Shown here one piece after another: positions 4,776 through 10,603 of a stretch of 14,006 bases of DNA (position 1 is its first letter; every line of letters begins with the position of its first letter). Origin of the DNA: Prevotellaceae bacterium (lineage in GTDB: Bacteria; Bacteroidota; Bacteroidia; Bacteroidales; UBA932); contig JAIRUB010000001.1 of assembly GCA_031254635.1 (NCBI GenBank), positions 1 to 14,006 of the forward strand. The letters run 5' to 3'. The notes under the pieces are model-generated. The model was not told the origin of the DNA. It made no database searches and worked only from the letters and a program-made list of their open reading frames with translations. The translations under genes and the position numbers were made by a program.

Positions 4776-4798
4776 TTTGGTACCATTTTGGCGCCAAA
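4776..4798. promoter_or_regulatory. Two-site palindromic operator candidate for YefM-YoeB
   Basis: TTTGGTACCA (4776-4785) and TTTGGCGCCA (4787-4796) are two near-identical palindromic sites whose centres are 11 bp apart, one helical turn. The second is part of a perfect 12-bp palindrome (4787-4798). They overlap the -33 region of the antitoxin promoter. E. coli yefM is also repressed through two palindromes of TGTACA type about one turn apart. The binding role is inferred from position. Confidence 0.5.
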
Positions 4799-4831
4799 TT
4801 TTAATATTTAACAATGAAAAAGAAAATTTTC

Positions 4832-5353
4832 TTACTGCGACACCACCCTCGGACTTGCCACCCACTTACCCTGTATCTTCATAACCTGCATAATCACATC
4901 GCGCACGCAAGCGTCGCCGCCAACCAAGGGGGAGATGTAGTGAGCAACTGCTTTGACTTCGGGTACAGCATCGGCGGGGCAGCAGGCAAGACCGCAATGC
5001 TGCATAATTTCAATATCGGGTATATCGTCGCCCATAAATAAAACCTCGTTGGCCTGTAAATTGTATTTTGCGCAAAAATCTTCAAAATCGGGCATCTTAC
5101 TAAAGGATGCAAGGTAGATATCGGTAACGCCCATCGGGTTAAAACGCATGGGAATGGTTGGCGATACACCGCCCGTGATAATAGCTACCTTATACTCTTG
5201 CTGCACTGCCGTGCGAACGGCGTGGCCGTCTTTGGCGTTGTAGGAACGCAGCAGGTCGCCGCTCTCGCATACCAACACCCTGCCGTCGGTAAGTACGCCG
5301 TCAACATCAAAGGCAAAGGCTTTTATTTGTTCTAATTTACTTTTGTAAGTCAT
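4832..5353 (-). CDS. kdsC: KdsC-like HAD phosphatase (KDO 8-phosphate phosphatase)
   Basis: A 173-residue C0-type HAD hydrolase without a cap domain. Motif I is FDVDGVLTDG (Asp16 nucleophile, Asp18 acid/base), motif II is IITGG (Thr60), motif III is Lys86, and motif IV is MGDDIPDIE (Asp109, Asp110, Asp113, Mg2+ binding). The family removes phosphate from 3-deoxy-D-manno-octulosonate 8-phosphate in the KDO branch of lipopolysaccharide synthesis, working as a tetramer in the cytoplasm. Length and motifs are normal. Its start overlaps the end of the DUF2520 gene by 17 bp, but only because that gene has been extended by a repeat. Other KdsC-like enzymes act on KDN/NeuA-type sugars, so the substrate is likely but not certain. 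Confidence 0.9.
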   Translation of the reverse strand: MTYKSKLEQIKAFAFDVDGVLTDGRVLVCESGDLLRSYNAKDGHAVRTAVQQEYKVAIITGGVSPTIPMRFNPMGVTDIYLASFSKMPDFEDFCAKYNLQANEVLFMGDDIPDIEIMQHCGLACCPADAVPEVKAVAHYISPLVGGDACVRDVIMQVMKIQGKWVASPRVVSQ

Positions 5354-6188
5354 TTTTTTGTTGATTATTATTCACCCCGCCCCGCCCAAAGGGGAGGGAG
5401 TATTCCCCCTCCTTGGGAGGGGGTTGGGGGGAGGTGTATTCATTGTTCATTATTATTTTTGATAATAGGTTGTACGCTTCTTGCAGCTTGGGCTGGTCTT
5501 TCAGCATATTTAAGTGCTTATTCATGGTTGGAAGATCGCCGCGGAGCGCAGGGCCGGTTTGCACTTCTTTGGGATGTTCTGCCTGAAAAGCCTTTTCTAT
5601 CGTATTGCGTACAAGCGGTGCCAACAAGGAAAAATCATCGCCTGCAATGTCGCGGGCAGAGGCAAGCAGGGCATTGACAAAGTTGCAGGAAAAAACAGCT
5701 GACAGATGCAATTTTCGGCGTTGTTCGGAAGATACATTGCGTACAGGAACAGAAAGATTACCAGCTAAACCGGCTATTCTTGTTAAATTAGCTGTTGTAT
5801 TGGCTTCTATTAAGAAAGGCACAGCGCTTATATCGATATAACGCTCACGATGTAAACTCTGTAAGGGGTAGAACACTCCGTGGTTAGCAAACTTCCGAAG
5901 AACATTCATATCAACCGAGCCGGCCGTATGCAATACTAAGGCTGTGGTGGGCGGCATGGCCTCAACAATAGAAGCGATAGCCTTATCTTCTACAGCTATA
6001 ATGTAAATATCAGCTTTTTCTAAGTCCTTAATATCAGTCAGACTTTTAGCGCCGACTTTAAGGGCCAAACATTCGGCATGACTTGGTGTACGGCTATAAA
6101 TTTCGGCGATAGTGTAGCCCTTAGCATAAAAAGCCAAGGCTAAATGAGTGGCCACATTACCGCTTCCGATAAATGACAAGGTTTCCAT
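5337..6188 (-). CDS. Rossmann-like DUF2520 protein with repeat-derived tail
   Basis: The best start is the ATG at 6188 (METLSFIGSGN), which puts the Rossmann strand at residue 4. A longer in-frame start at 6230 lies inside the upstream terminator and is rejected. The protein is then 283 residues. Residues 4-23 hold the dinucleotide-binding FIGSGNVATHLALAF motif, followed by an NADP-oxidoreductase-like Rossmann domain (to about 150) and the helical DUF2520 dimerisation domain (about 155-250, with LHLSAVFSCNFVNALLA). The reaction is unknown. After residue 253 (…IIMNNE) the tail reads YTSPQPPPKEGEYSLPFGRG and on, which is translated palindromic repeat; without that insert a TAA would follow NNE directly. 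Next to kdsC, as often seen in Bacteroidota. Confidence 0.85.
   Translation of the reverse strand: METLSFIGSGNVATHLALAFYAKGYTIAEIYSRTPSHAECLALKVGAKSLTDIKDLEKADIYIIAVEDKAIASIVEAMPPTTALVLHTAGSVDMNVLRKFANHGVFYPLQSLHRERYIDISAVPFLIEANTTANLTRIAGLAGNLSVPVRNVSSEQRRKLHLSAVFSCNFVNALLASARDIAGDDFSLLAPLVRNTIEKAFQAEHPKEVQTGPALRGDLPTMNKHLNMLKDQPKLQEAYNLLSKIIMNNEYTSPQPPPKEGEYSLPFGRGGVNNNQQKNDLQK
5373..5436. repeat. 64-bp GC-rich imperfect palindrome (REP-like) inside the DUF2520 3' end
   Basis: The element starts CACCCCGCCCC and ends GGGGGGAGGTG, with imperfectly complementary halves around a TATTCC centre and an inner GGGGAGGGAG/CTCCTTGGGAG pairing. It contrasts sharply with its AT-rich surroundings. GAATA-like bases flank both sides. 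This type of sequence, often translated as SPQPPPKEGE…, is one I recall from many Bacteroidota genomes as a dispersed intergenic repeat. Here it is in frame with the gene. Confidence 0.75.
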
Positions 6189-6195
6189 AACCCTA

Positions 6196-6203
6196 CAAAG
6201 ATA
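6196..6203 (-). promoter_or_regulatory. -7 box of the DUF2520-kdsC unit
   Basis: Minus-strand TATCTTTG ends just 7 bp before the ATG at 6188, so the transcript would start at or within a few bases of the start codon and be almost leaderless. No TTTG is seen at -33. Confidence 0.5.
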
Positions 6204-6208
6204 GATAA

Positions 6209-6241
6209 AAAAATACGGAATGAAAAACATCCCGTATTTTT
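6209..6241 (-). terminator. Terminator of the infC-rpmI-rplT operon
   Basis: A perfect 10-bp stem AAAAATACGG/CCGTATTTTT (6209-6218, 6232-6241) with a 13-nt loop, followed on the minus strand by a T run. It lies 21 bp after the rplT stop. The symmetric A/T tails would also allow termination from the other strand. Confidence 0.8.
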
Positions 6242-6261
6242 AGTCGTATAAAATAAAGAAG

Positions 6262-6606
6262 CTACTTCAGCGATTTAACCACTGCCTCGAAGGCTTTTGG
6301 GTGGTTCATGGCTAAGTCGGCCAACACTTTACGGTTTAAAGCGATATTGTTTTTAGCAATCTTTCCCATAAATTCCGAGTAGGTCATTCCGTAGGGTCGA
6401 ACGGCTGCATTGATACGTTGAATCCACAGGGAGCGGAATATGCGTTTTTTGTTCTTACGGTCGCGGTAAGCGTAAGTTAAACCTTTCTCGTAAGTGTTTT
6501 TGGCTACTGTCCACACATTAGCGCGGGATAGAAAATTACCTTTAGTGAGTTTGAGTAGTTTTTTGCGGCGGGCACGTGAAGCAACCGCATTTGTTGAACG
6601 AGGCAT
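6262..6606 (-). CDS. rplT: 50S ribosomal protein L20
   Basis: A 114-residue L20 with every family landmark: the basic N-terminal arm MPRSTNAVASRARRKKLLKL, the AKGN-like TKGNFLSRANVWTVAKN segment, YAYRDRKNKKRIFRSLWIQRINAA near residues 45-68, and the C-terminal globular half (YSEFMGKIAKNNIALNRKVLADLA). L20 binds 23S rRNA early in 50S assembly and, in several bacteria, represses translation of its own rpmI-rplT message. It follows rpmI after 72 bp, a gap that can fold into a hairpin (6632-6660). Confidence 0.98.
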   Translation of the reverse strand: MPRSTNAVASRARRKKLLKLTKGNFLSRANVWTVAKNTYEKGLTYAYRDRKNKKRIFRSLWIQRINAAVRPYGMTYSEFMGKIAKNNIALNRKVLADLAMNHPKAFEAVVKSLK

Positions 6607-6631
6607 AATAAAAATGTGTTGTGCAGGTCAG

Positions 6632-6660
6632 CGCTCCTAACGAGTCTTAATAGCTGAGCG
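6632..6660 (-). other. Hairpin in the rpmI-rplT spacer
   Basis: CGCTC (6632-6636) and GAGCG (6656-6660) pair across a 19-nt loop in the unusually long 72-bp spacer upstream of rplT. It could be an L20 autoregulation site, since L20 represses this operon in other phyla, but no known leader motif is recognised. Confidence 0.3.
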
Positions 6661-6678
6661 TGCGGTTAATAAAATAAT

Positions 6679-6873
6679 TTAAGCGATTAATAATGCTTTA
6701 ATACGTTTTTCGTCTGTTTTGTCAACAACGGAAGAGTACGTAAGGTTACGTTTTCTTTTGGTTGTTTTTTTCGTCAGAATATGACTTTTGTAAGCATGTT
6801 TGCGCTTTACTTTTCCCGATCCGGTAAGCTCGAAACGCTTTTTGGCACCGGAGTTCGTCTTAATTTTTGGCAT
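6679..6873 (-). CDS. rpmI: 50S ribosomal protein L35
   Basis: A 64-residue, very basic protein with the L35 pattern MPKIKTNSGAKKRFELTGSG, KVKRKHAYKSHILTKKTTKRKRNL and a short C-terminal helix. L35 is a 50S subunit component. It is the middle gene of the conserved infC-rpmI-rplT operon, 73 bp after infC and 72 bp before rplT. Confidence 0.98.
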   Translation of the reverse strand: MPKIKTNSGAKKRFELTGSGKVKRKHAYKSHILTKKTTKRKRNLTYSSVVDKTDEKRIKALLIA

Positions 6874-6919
6874 AAAGTATATTGTTTAATTGTTTAATGA
6901 ATAGTAGGTACTTTATAAT

Positions 6920-6947
6920 TTTCAACTTTCAATTTTCAATTTTCAAC
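6920..6947. repeat. Four tandem copies of heptamer TTTCAA[C/T] at the infC stop
   Basis: Four exact 7-bp units (ending C, T, T, C) run up to and overlap the first base of the infC stop codon (6947-6949). The same heptamer occurs three times at 12000-12020, again at a stop codon. Confidence 0.85.
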
Positions 6948-7573
6948 TATTTTTTCTTCACCGGCGCTATCATCATAATCATACGCTTGCCTTCCAATTT
7001 CGGTAGTTGTTCAGCCTTGCCGAGTTCTTCCAAATCTAAGGCAAAGCGCAATAACAACTTTTCACCTTGCTCGGAGAACATGATGGAGCGGCCTTTAAAG
7101 AACACGTATGACTTCACCTTAGCTCCTTCCTGCAGGAAGTTTTGCGCATGTTTCAGTTTAAACTGGTAGTCATGTTCGTCGGTGTTTGGTCCGAAACGAA
7201 TTTCTTTAATAACCACCTTTTGCGTATGCGCCTTTATTTCCTTTGCCTTCTTACGCTGTTGATACAAAAATTTCTGATAATCAATAATTTTACAAACAGG
7301 CGGGTCGGCATTGGGTGAAATTTCCACCAGGTCTAACTCCAAATCCTGAGCCATGCGTAAGGCCTCGGTAATCGGATAAACATTTCCCGAATTTGGAACA
7401 TTGTCGCCTACCACGCGGACAGAGGAAATGCCCCTGATGTTGGTGTTTATCCGGTGTTCATCTTCCTTTTTTTCCCTTCTAAATGGCCTTTGCTCCCTTG
7501 GACCGGTTGTTCCGGAAGGTTTGTTACCCCCGGGTTTATACGGCGGACGTTGCGGTTTGTAAGGTGTAGCTAT
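6947..7573 (-). CDS. infC: Translation initiation factor IF-3, ATA start
   Basis: IF-3 binds the 30S subunit, blocks premature 50S joining and checks the start codon. The conserved part includes VRVVGDNVPN, LELDLVEISPNADPPVCKII, DYQKFLYQQRKKAKEIK, KEIRFGPNTDEHDYQFKLKH and YVFFKGRSIMF. A GTG at 7414 would cut off the conserved KKEDEHRINTNIRG start of the N-domain. The frame stays open upstream to a TAG within the Shine-Dalgarno, and the best initiator is ATA at 7571-7573, eight bases after AGGAGG. That gives 208 residues with a basic, Pro/Gly-rich, probably disordered N-terminal extension of about 35 residues. Rare start codons in infC serve autoregulation in E. coli (AUU) because IF-3 rejects them. 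Family certain; ATA start fairly sure. Confidence 0.93.
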   Translation of the reverse strand: MATPYKPQRPPYKPGGNKPSGTTGPREQRPFRREKKEDEHRINTNIRGISSVRVVGDNVPNSGNVYPITEALRMAQDLELDLVEISPNADPPVCKIIDYQKFLYQQRKKAKEIKAHTQKVVIKEIRFGPNTDEHDYQFKLKHAQNFLQEGAKVKSYVFFKGRSIMFSEQGEKLLLRFALDLEELGKAEQLPKLEGKRMIMMIAPVKKK

Positions 7574-7581
7574 AGTTTTTT

Positions 7582-7587
7582 CCTCCT
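7582..7587 (-). promoter_or_regulatory. Strong Shine-Dalgarno of infC
   Basis: Minus-strand AGGAGG, 8 nt before the ATA codon at 7573. It stands out because no other gene in this window has such a site. It decides the choice of the ATA start over the downstream GTG. Confidence 0.75.
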
Positions 7588-7642
7588 AAAATTGGGCGTG
7601 TTAGGCCTGTTTTTTTGTTAATAATTTAAAAATTTGCGGGTG

Positions 7643-7674
7643 CGAAAGTAGTCATTTTATTGTTAATAGCCAAA
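7643..7674 (-). promoter_or_regulatory. Promoter of the infC-rpmI-rplT operon
   Basis: On the minus strand TTTG (7671-7674) and TACTTTCG (7643-7650) are 20 nt apart. The -33 box is perfect and the -7 box has one mismatch. It would give a leader of about 60 nt before the ATA start, downstream of thrS. Confidence 0.5.
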
Positions 7675-7738
7675 TTAATTCAGCATTAAATTTTTACATG
7701 CTTTCTTATTAATACATATATATTTGAATATCAGATAT

Positions 7739-9679
7739 CTAATTTTTACCAATTTCTTTCTTAACTTCATCCTGCAAAAAACTGATAAAATCATTTACCG
7801 GCATAACTCCCCTATCACCTTCACCCTGCTTACGCACAGCTACCGACTTGCTTTCCACCTCTTTCTCGCCAACTACCAATAAGTAGGGAATACGCTGTAA
7901 TTCATTATCACGTATTTTCTTGCCTATCTTTTCGTTACGGTCGTCCACAAAGGCACGGATATCTTCTTGTTCCAAGCGATTTTGCAGCGCATGGGCATAA
8001 TCATTGTATTTTTCGCTCACGGGAAGAATGACTGCCTGCTCGGGAGTCAGCCACAAGGGGAATTTGCCACTGGTATGCTCAATCAGCACAGCCACAAAGC
8101 GCTCCATTGAACCAAAGGGAGCACGGTGAATCATAATTGGCCGGTGGCGCTTATCGTCAGCGCCTATGTATTCCAATTCGAAGCGTTCGGGCAGATTATA
8201 GTCCACCTGAATGGTTCCCAACTGCCATTTCCGGCCTATGGCATCGCGTACCATAAAGTCTAATTTCGGGCCGTAGAAAGCAGCTTCGCCGATTTCCACT
8301 ACGGTTTTCAAGCCTCGCTCTTCGGCGGCTTCTACAATGGCGCGTTCGGCTTTTTCCCAATTTTCATCGCTGCCGATGTATTTATCCGCCTTATTCGGGT
8401 CGCGCAATGACACCTGTGCTGTATATTCTGTAAAATCAAGCGTTTTGAAAATGTATAACACAATATCAATCACCTTGCAAAATTCTTCTTTCAACTGCTC
8501 AGGGGTACAAAAAATGTGCGCATCGTCTTGCGTAAAACTGCGCACGCGCGTCAAGCCATGCAACTCGCCGCTTTGTTCGTAACGATATACCGTGCCGAAC
8601 TCAGCCAAACGTATGGGCAAATCTTTGTATGAATGCGGTTTTGCCTTATAAACCTCGCAGTGGTGCGGACAGTTCATGGGTTTCAGCATAAACTCCTCCC
8701 CTTCTATCGGGGTTTGAATGGGTTTGAAGGAATCGGCGCCGTATTTGGCATAATGTCCTGAGGTTACATAGAGTTCTTTTTGCCCGATATGCGGTGAGAT
8801 TACTTGCTGGTAGCCGTGTTGCTTTTGCACCTTGCGTAAGAAATTTTCCAAGCGCTCGCGCAAGGCAGCGCCCTTGGGCAGCCATATCGGCAAGCCCTGC
8901 CCTACTTGCTGAGAAAAGGTAAACAGTTCCAATTCCTTTCCGATTTTACGATGGTCGCGCTTTTTGGCTTCTTCCAATAATAGCAAATATTCATCTAACA
9001 GTTTTTTCTGCGGAAAAGTGATGCCGTATATGCGCGTCAACATCTTATTTTTCTCGTTGCCTCGCCAGTAGGCGCCTGCAAGGGCCGTCAGTTTAACAGC
9101 TTTGATAAGGCTTGTATCTATCAAGTGCGGTCCGCGGCACAGGTCGGTAAAGTTTCCGGAAGTATAGAAACTAATCGTTCCATCCTGCAGTTCGCCAATC
9201 AGCTCGCACTTGTAGGGGTCACCTTTTTCGGTGTAGGTTTTCAGCGCCTCGTCTTTAGTTACGTTGCGACGAACAAAGGCTTGTTTTTCGCGTGCAAACT
9301 CCAATATTTTGGCCTCAATTGCGGGTAATTCGGCTTCGGTTAACGAATGACTGCCAAAGTCCACGTCATAATAAAAACCGTTTTCGATAGCGGGGCCTAT
9401 GCCGAATTTTATACCCGGATACAGTTCCTGCAAGGCTTCGGCCATAATATGCGATGATGAATGCCAAAATGCTTGCCGACCTTCGACATCATCCCACTTA
9501 TATAATTTAATGCTTGCATCGGTAGTAATCGGCCGATTCAGGTCAACAGTTTCATTGTTGAGGTCAACAGCCAACACCTCAGCCGCCAAGCGCGGACTGA
9601 TGCTGCATGCGATTTCATAGCCCGTAACTCCGGCTTCAAATTGCCGGACATTGCCATCAGGAAAAATAATATTAATCAT
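7739..9679 (-). CDS. thrS: Threonyl-tRNA synthetase
   Basis: A 646-residue class II synthetase that charges tRNA-Thr. The start is MINIIFPDGN at 9679; a longer in-frame start at 9730 would include the promoter box and is rejected. Domains in order: TGS (about 1-60), the editing/SAD domain with HSSSHIMAEAL near residue 72 and the Cys-x-x-x-His of DLCRGPHLID near 182, the catalytic core with MLKPMNCPHHCEVYK (Zn-binding Cys and His), motif 2 EFGTVYRYEQSGELHGLTRV-RSFTQDDAH, motif 3 HRAPFGSMERFVAVLIEH, and the C-terminal anticodon-binding domain (about 540-646). The two HxxxH/CxxxH editing elements indicate that mischarged serine is removed. Length is normal. It is the first gene of the thrS-infC-rpmI-rplT order, but infC has its own promoter. 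Confidence 0.98.
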   Translation of the reverse strand: MINIIFPDGNVRQFEAGVTGYEIACSISPRLAAEVLAVDLNNETVDLNRPITTDASIKLYKWDDVEGRQAFWHSSSHIMAEALQELYPGIKFGIGPAIENGFYYDVDFGSHSLTEAELPAIEAKILEFAREKQAFVRRNVTKDEALKTYTEKGDPYKCELIGELQDGTISFYTSGNFTDLCRGPHLIDTSLIKAVKLTALAGAYWRGNEKNKMLTRIYGITFPQKKLLDEYLLLLEEAKKRDHRKIGKELELFTFSQQVGQGLPIWLPKGAALRERLENFLRKVQKQHGYQQVISPHIGQKELYVTSGHYAKYGADSFKPIQTPIEGEEFMLKPMNCPHHCEVYKAKPHSYKDLPIRLAEFGTVYRYEQSGELHGLTRVRSFTQDDAHIFCTPEQLKEEFCKVIDIVLYIFKTLDFTEYTAQVSLRDPNKADKYIGSDENWEKAERAIVEAAEERGLKTVVEIGEAAFYGPKLDFMVRDAIGRKWQLGTIQVDYNLPERFELEYIGADDKRHRPIMIHRAPFGSMERFVAVLIEHTSGKFPLWLTPEQAVILPVSEKYNDYAHALQNRLEQEDIRAFVDDRNEKIGKKIRDNELQRIPYLLVVGEKEVESKSVAVRKQGEGDRGVMPVNDFISFLQDEVKKEIGKN

Positions 9680-9704
9680 AATTCGATTTAAATAGAATAG
9701 TCTG

Positions 9705-9712
9705 CAAAGGTA
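9705..9712 (-). promoter_or_regulatory. -7 box of thrS
   Basis: Minus-strand TACCTTTG, a perfect TAnnTTTG, 25 bp before the thrS start. It is embedded in a 24-bp block (9703-9726) identical to 10393-10416 in front of the PIN toxin unit. There is no clear TTTG at -33. Confidence 0.6.
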
Positions 9713-9756
9713 GGAATTTTTAGTGAACAATGGTTAAATTTTCAATATTCACTCCT

Positions 9757-10167
9757 CTATTTTTTCAATTCTTTGACAAATTTTTCTATGCGAATAACAT
9801 TGACTTTCGGGAAACTTATCGTTTTCAGAATATCAAAATGTGTATCTTGCGAAACGATGTAATCAGCATTGGCAACGATGGCGCAATCAACAAATTTATT
9901 GTCGTCCGGGTCGGCGACAATAAGCCCGAATTTGTAATACGGATTGACAAAAACAACATTTTCACTGTTCAAGATGATATAAACAACCATTTCAGCAAAG
10001 GCTGGCGAGGTTTTTCGAGCAAGAATTTCCTCATACTCAGTCATTATTTCGCTCGACACACACAAACGGAATTCTTCGTTCAGAAAAGCCGTCCAAACTG
10101 AATGAAATTTACTGCTTTTGCCAATGCTGGCGAGTAAACAATTGGTATCTAATACGATATACCTCAT
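9757..10167 (-). CDS. PIN-domain ribonuclease toxin
   Basis: A 136-residue single-domain PIN protein of the 'putative toxin component, PIN family' group. The Mg2+-binding acidic residues are in place: Asp7 (VLDTNCLL), Glu44 (SEIMTEYEEIL), Asp88/Asp89 with Asp94 (DPDDNKFVDCA), and Asp108 (VSQDTHF). PIN toxins cleave RNA, often tRNA or mRNA; the target is not readable here. It overlaps the preceding small gene by 4 bp (ATGA), which means tight translational coupling and a toxin-antitoxin arrangement with the partner first. The gene ends 45 bp before the thrS promoter box. Confidence 0.9.
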   Translation of the reverse strand: MRYIVLDTNCLLASIGKSSKFHSVWTAFLNEEFRLCVSSEIMTEYEEILARKTSPAFAEMVVYIILNSENVVFVNPYYKFGLIVADPDDNKFVDCAIVANADYIVSQDTHFDILKTISFPKVNVIRIEKFVKELKK

Positions 10168-10370
10168 TTATACGGCGTGCGAAGATGTTCGTTTAATACT
10201 TGGTCATCTATCTGGTATTTATCTACCTCCTTTTCTACCTGTTGAATATAAAAATCTCGTAAGAGCTTTTTCAAATCCTGCAATGTTTGTTCCGTTTTGG
10301 CAAACGAAAACATCTTCAATAAATGCAGTTGCGTTGCATTGAAAGGCTGATATGTGGCTGTTGTATCCAT
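10164..10370 (-). CDS. Small partner (putative antitoxin) of the PIN toxin
   Basis: The start is taken as ATG 10370 (MDTTATYQPFNATQLHLLKM), giving 68 residues. An upstream in-frame ATG at 10397 overlaps the -7 box and is rejected. The protein is helical: FNATQLHLLKMFSFAKTEQT is followed by LQDLKKLLRDFYIQQVEKEVDKY and a C-terminal VLNEHLRTPYK. I recall this small family next to PIN-domain toxins in Bacteroidota, where it occupies the antitoxin position. There is no recognisable DNA-binding fold. The 4-bp overlap with the toxin and its own promoter support the pairing. The antitoxin role is inferred from context. Confidence 0.75.
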   Translation of the reverse strand: MDTTATYQPFNATQLHLLKMFSFAKTEQTLQDLKKLLRDFYIQQVEKEVDKYQIDDQVLNEHLRTPYK

Positions 10371-10394
10371 AATGTTTAAATTTAAAACTTTTTG

Positions 10395-10402
10395 CAAAGG
10401 TA
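10395..10402 (-). promoter_or_regulatory. -7 box of the PIN toxin-antitoxin unit
   Basis: Minus-strand TACCTTTG, 24 bp before the chosen start at 10370. It is the same box and surrounding 24 bp as in front of thrS. Confidence 0.6.
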
Positions 10403-10603
10403 GGAATTTTTAGTGATTAATGAACAATGAATAATGAATAACAACTGAATTACTATCGAATAACTAAGTAAACTTGTTAACTTATAAACCGTAAACTAAT
10501 TATCGTAAAGTCGCATATCTCATATCTTGATACCTGATACCCTGCCCTACTTTTATCTTGCTAATCTTAAAAATCTTAATAAAATCATGGTTCAGACAAG
10601 GCC
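10403..10603. other. AT-rich spacer between the PIN unit and the restriction pseudogene
   Basis: No gene is visible. The segment 10418-10441 is built from AATGAACAATGAATAATGAA-type repeats, whose reverse complement also appears at the 3' end of the DUF2520 gene (5439-5455). The right part (10554-10599) is a second repeat type, listed separately. No convincing terminator is present. Confidence 0.6.
10554..10599. repeat. ATCTTAAAA-type degenerate tandem repeat ending in TTCAGACA
   Basis: Short units of the form ATCTT(R)(n)A repeat three times and end in ATCATGGTTCAGACA, right after the end of the restriction pseudogene. I recall similar ATC-rich arrays ending in GTTCAGACA as dispersed intergenic repeats in several bacterial phyla; that memory is not verified here. 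Confidence 0.5.

Noticed and set aside
4894..5169. Second open frame on the minus strand within kdsC
   Set aside because: It is a frame shadow of a complete KdsC-like enzyme with all HAD motifs and lacks its own start context.
9680..9730. Longer thrS start giving 17 extra N-terminal residues
   Set aside because: The extension is translated promoter sequence (it contains the -7 box at 9705-9712), and the TGS domain begins right at the ATG at 9679.
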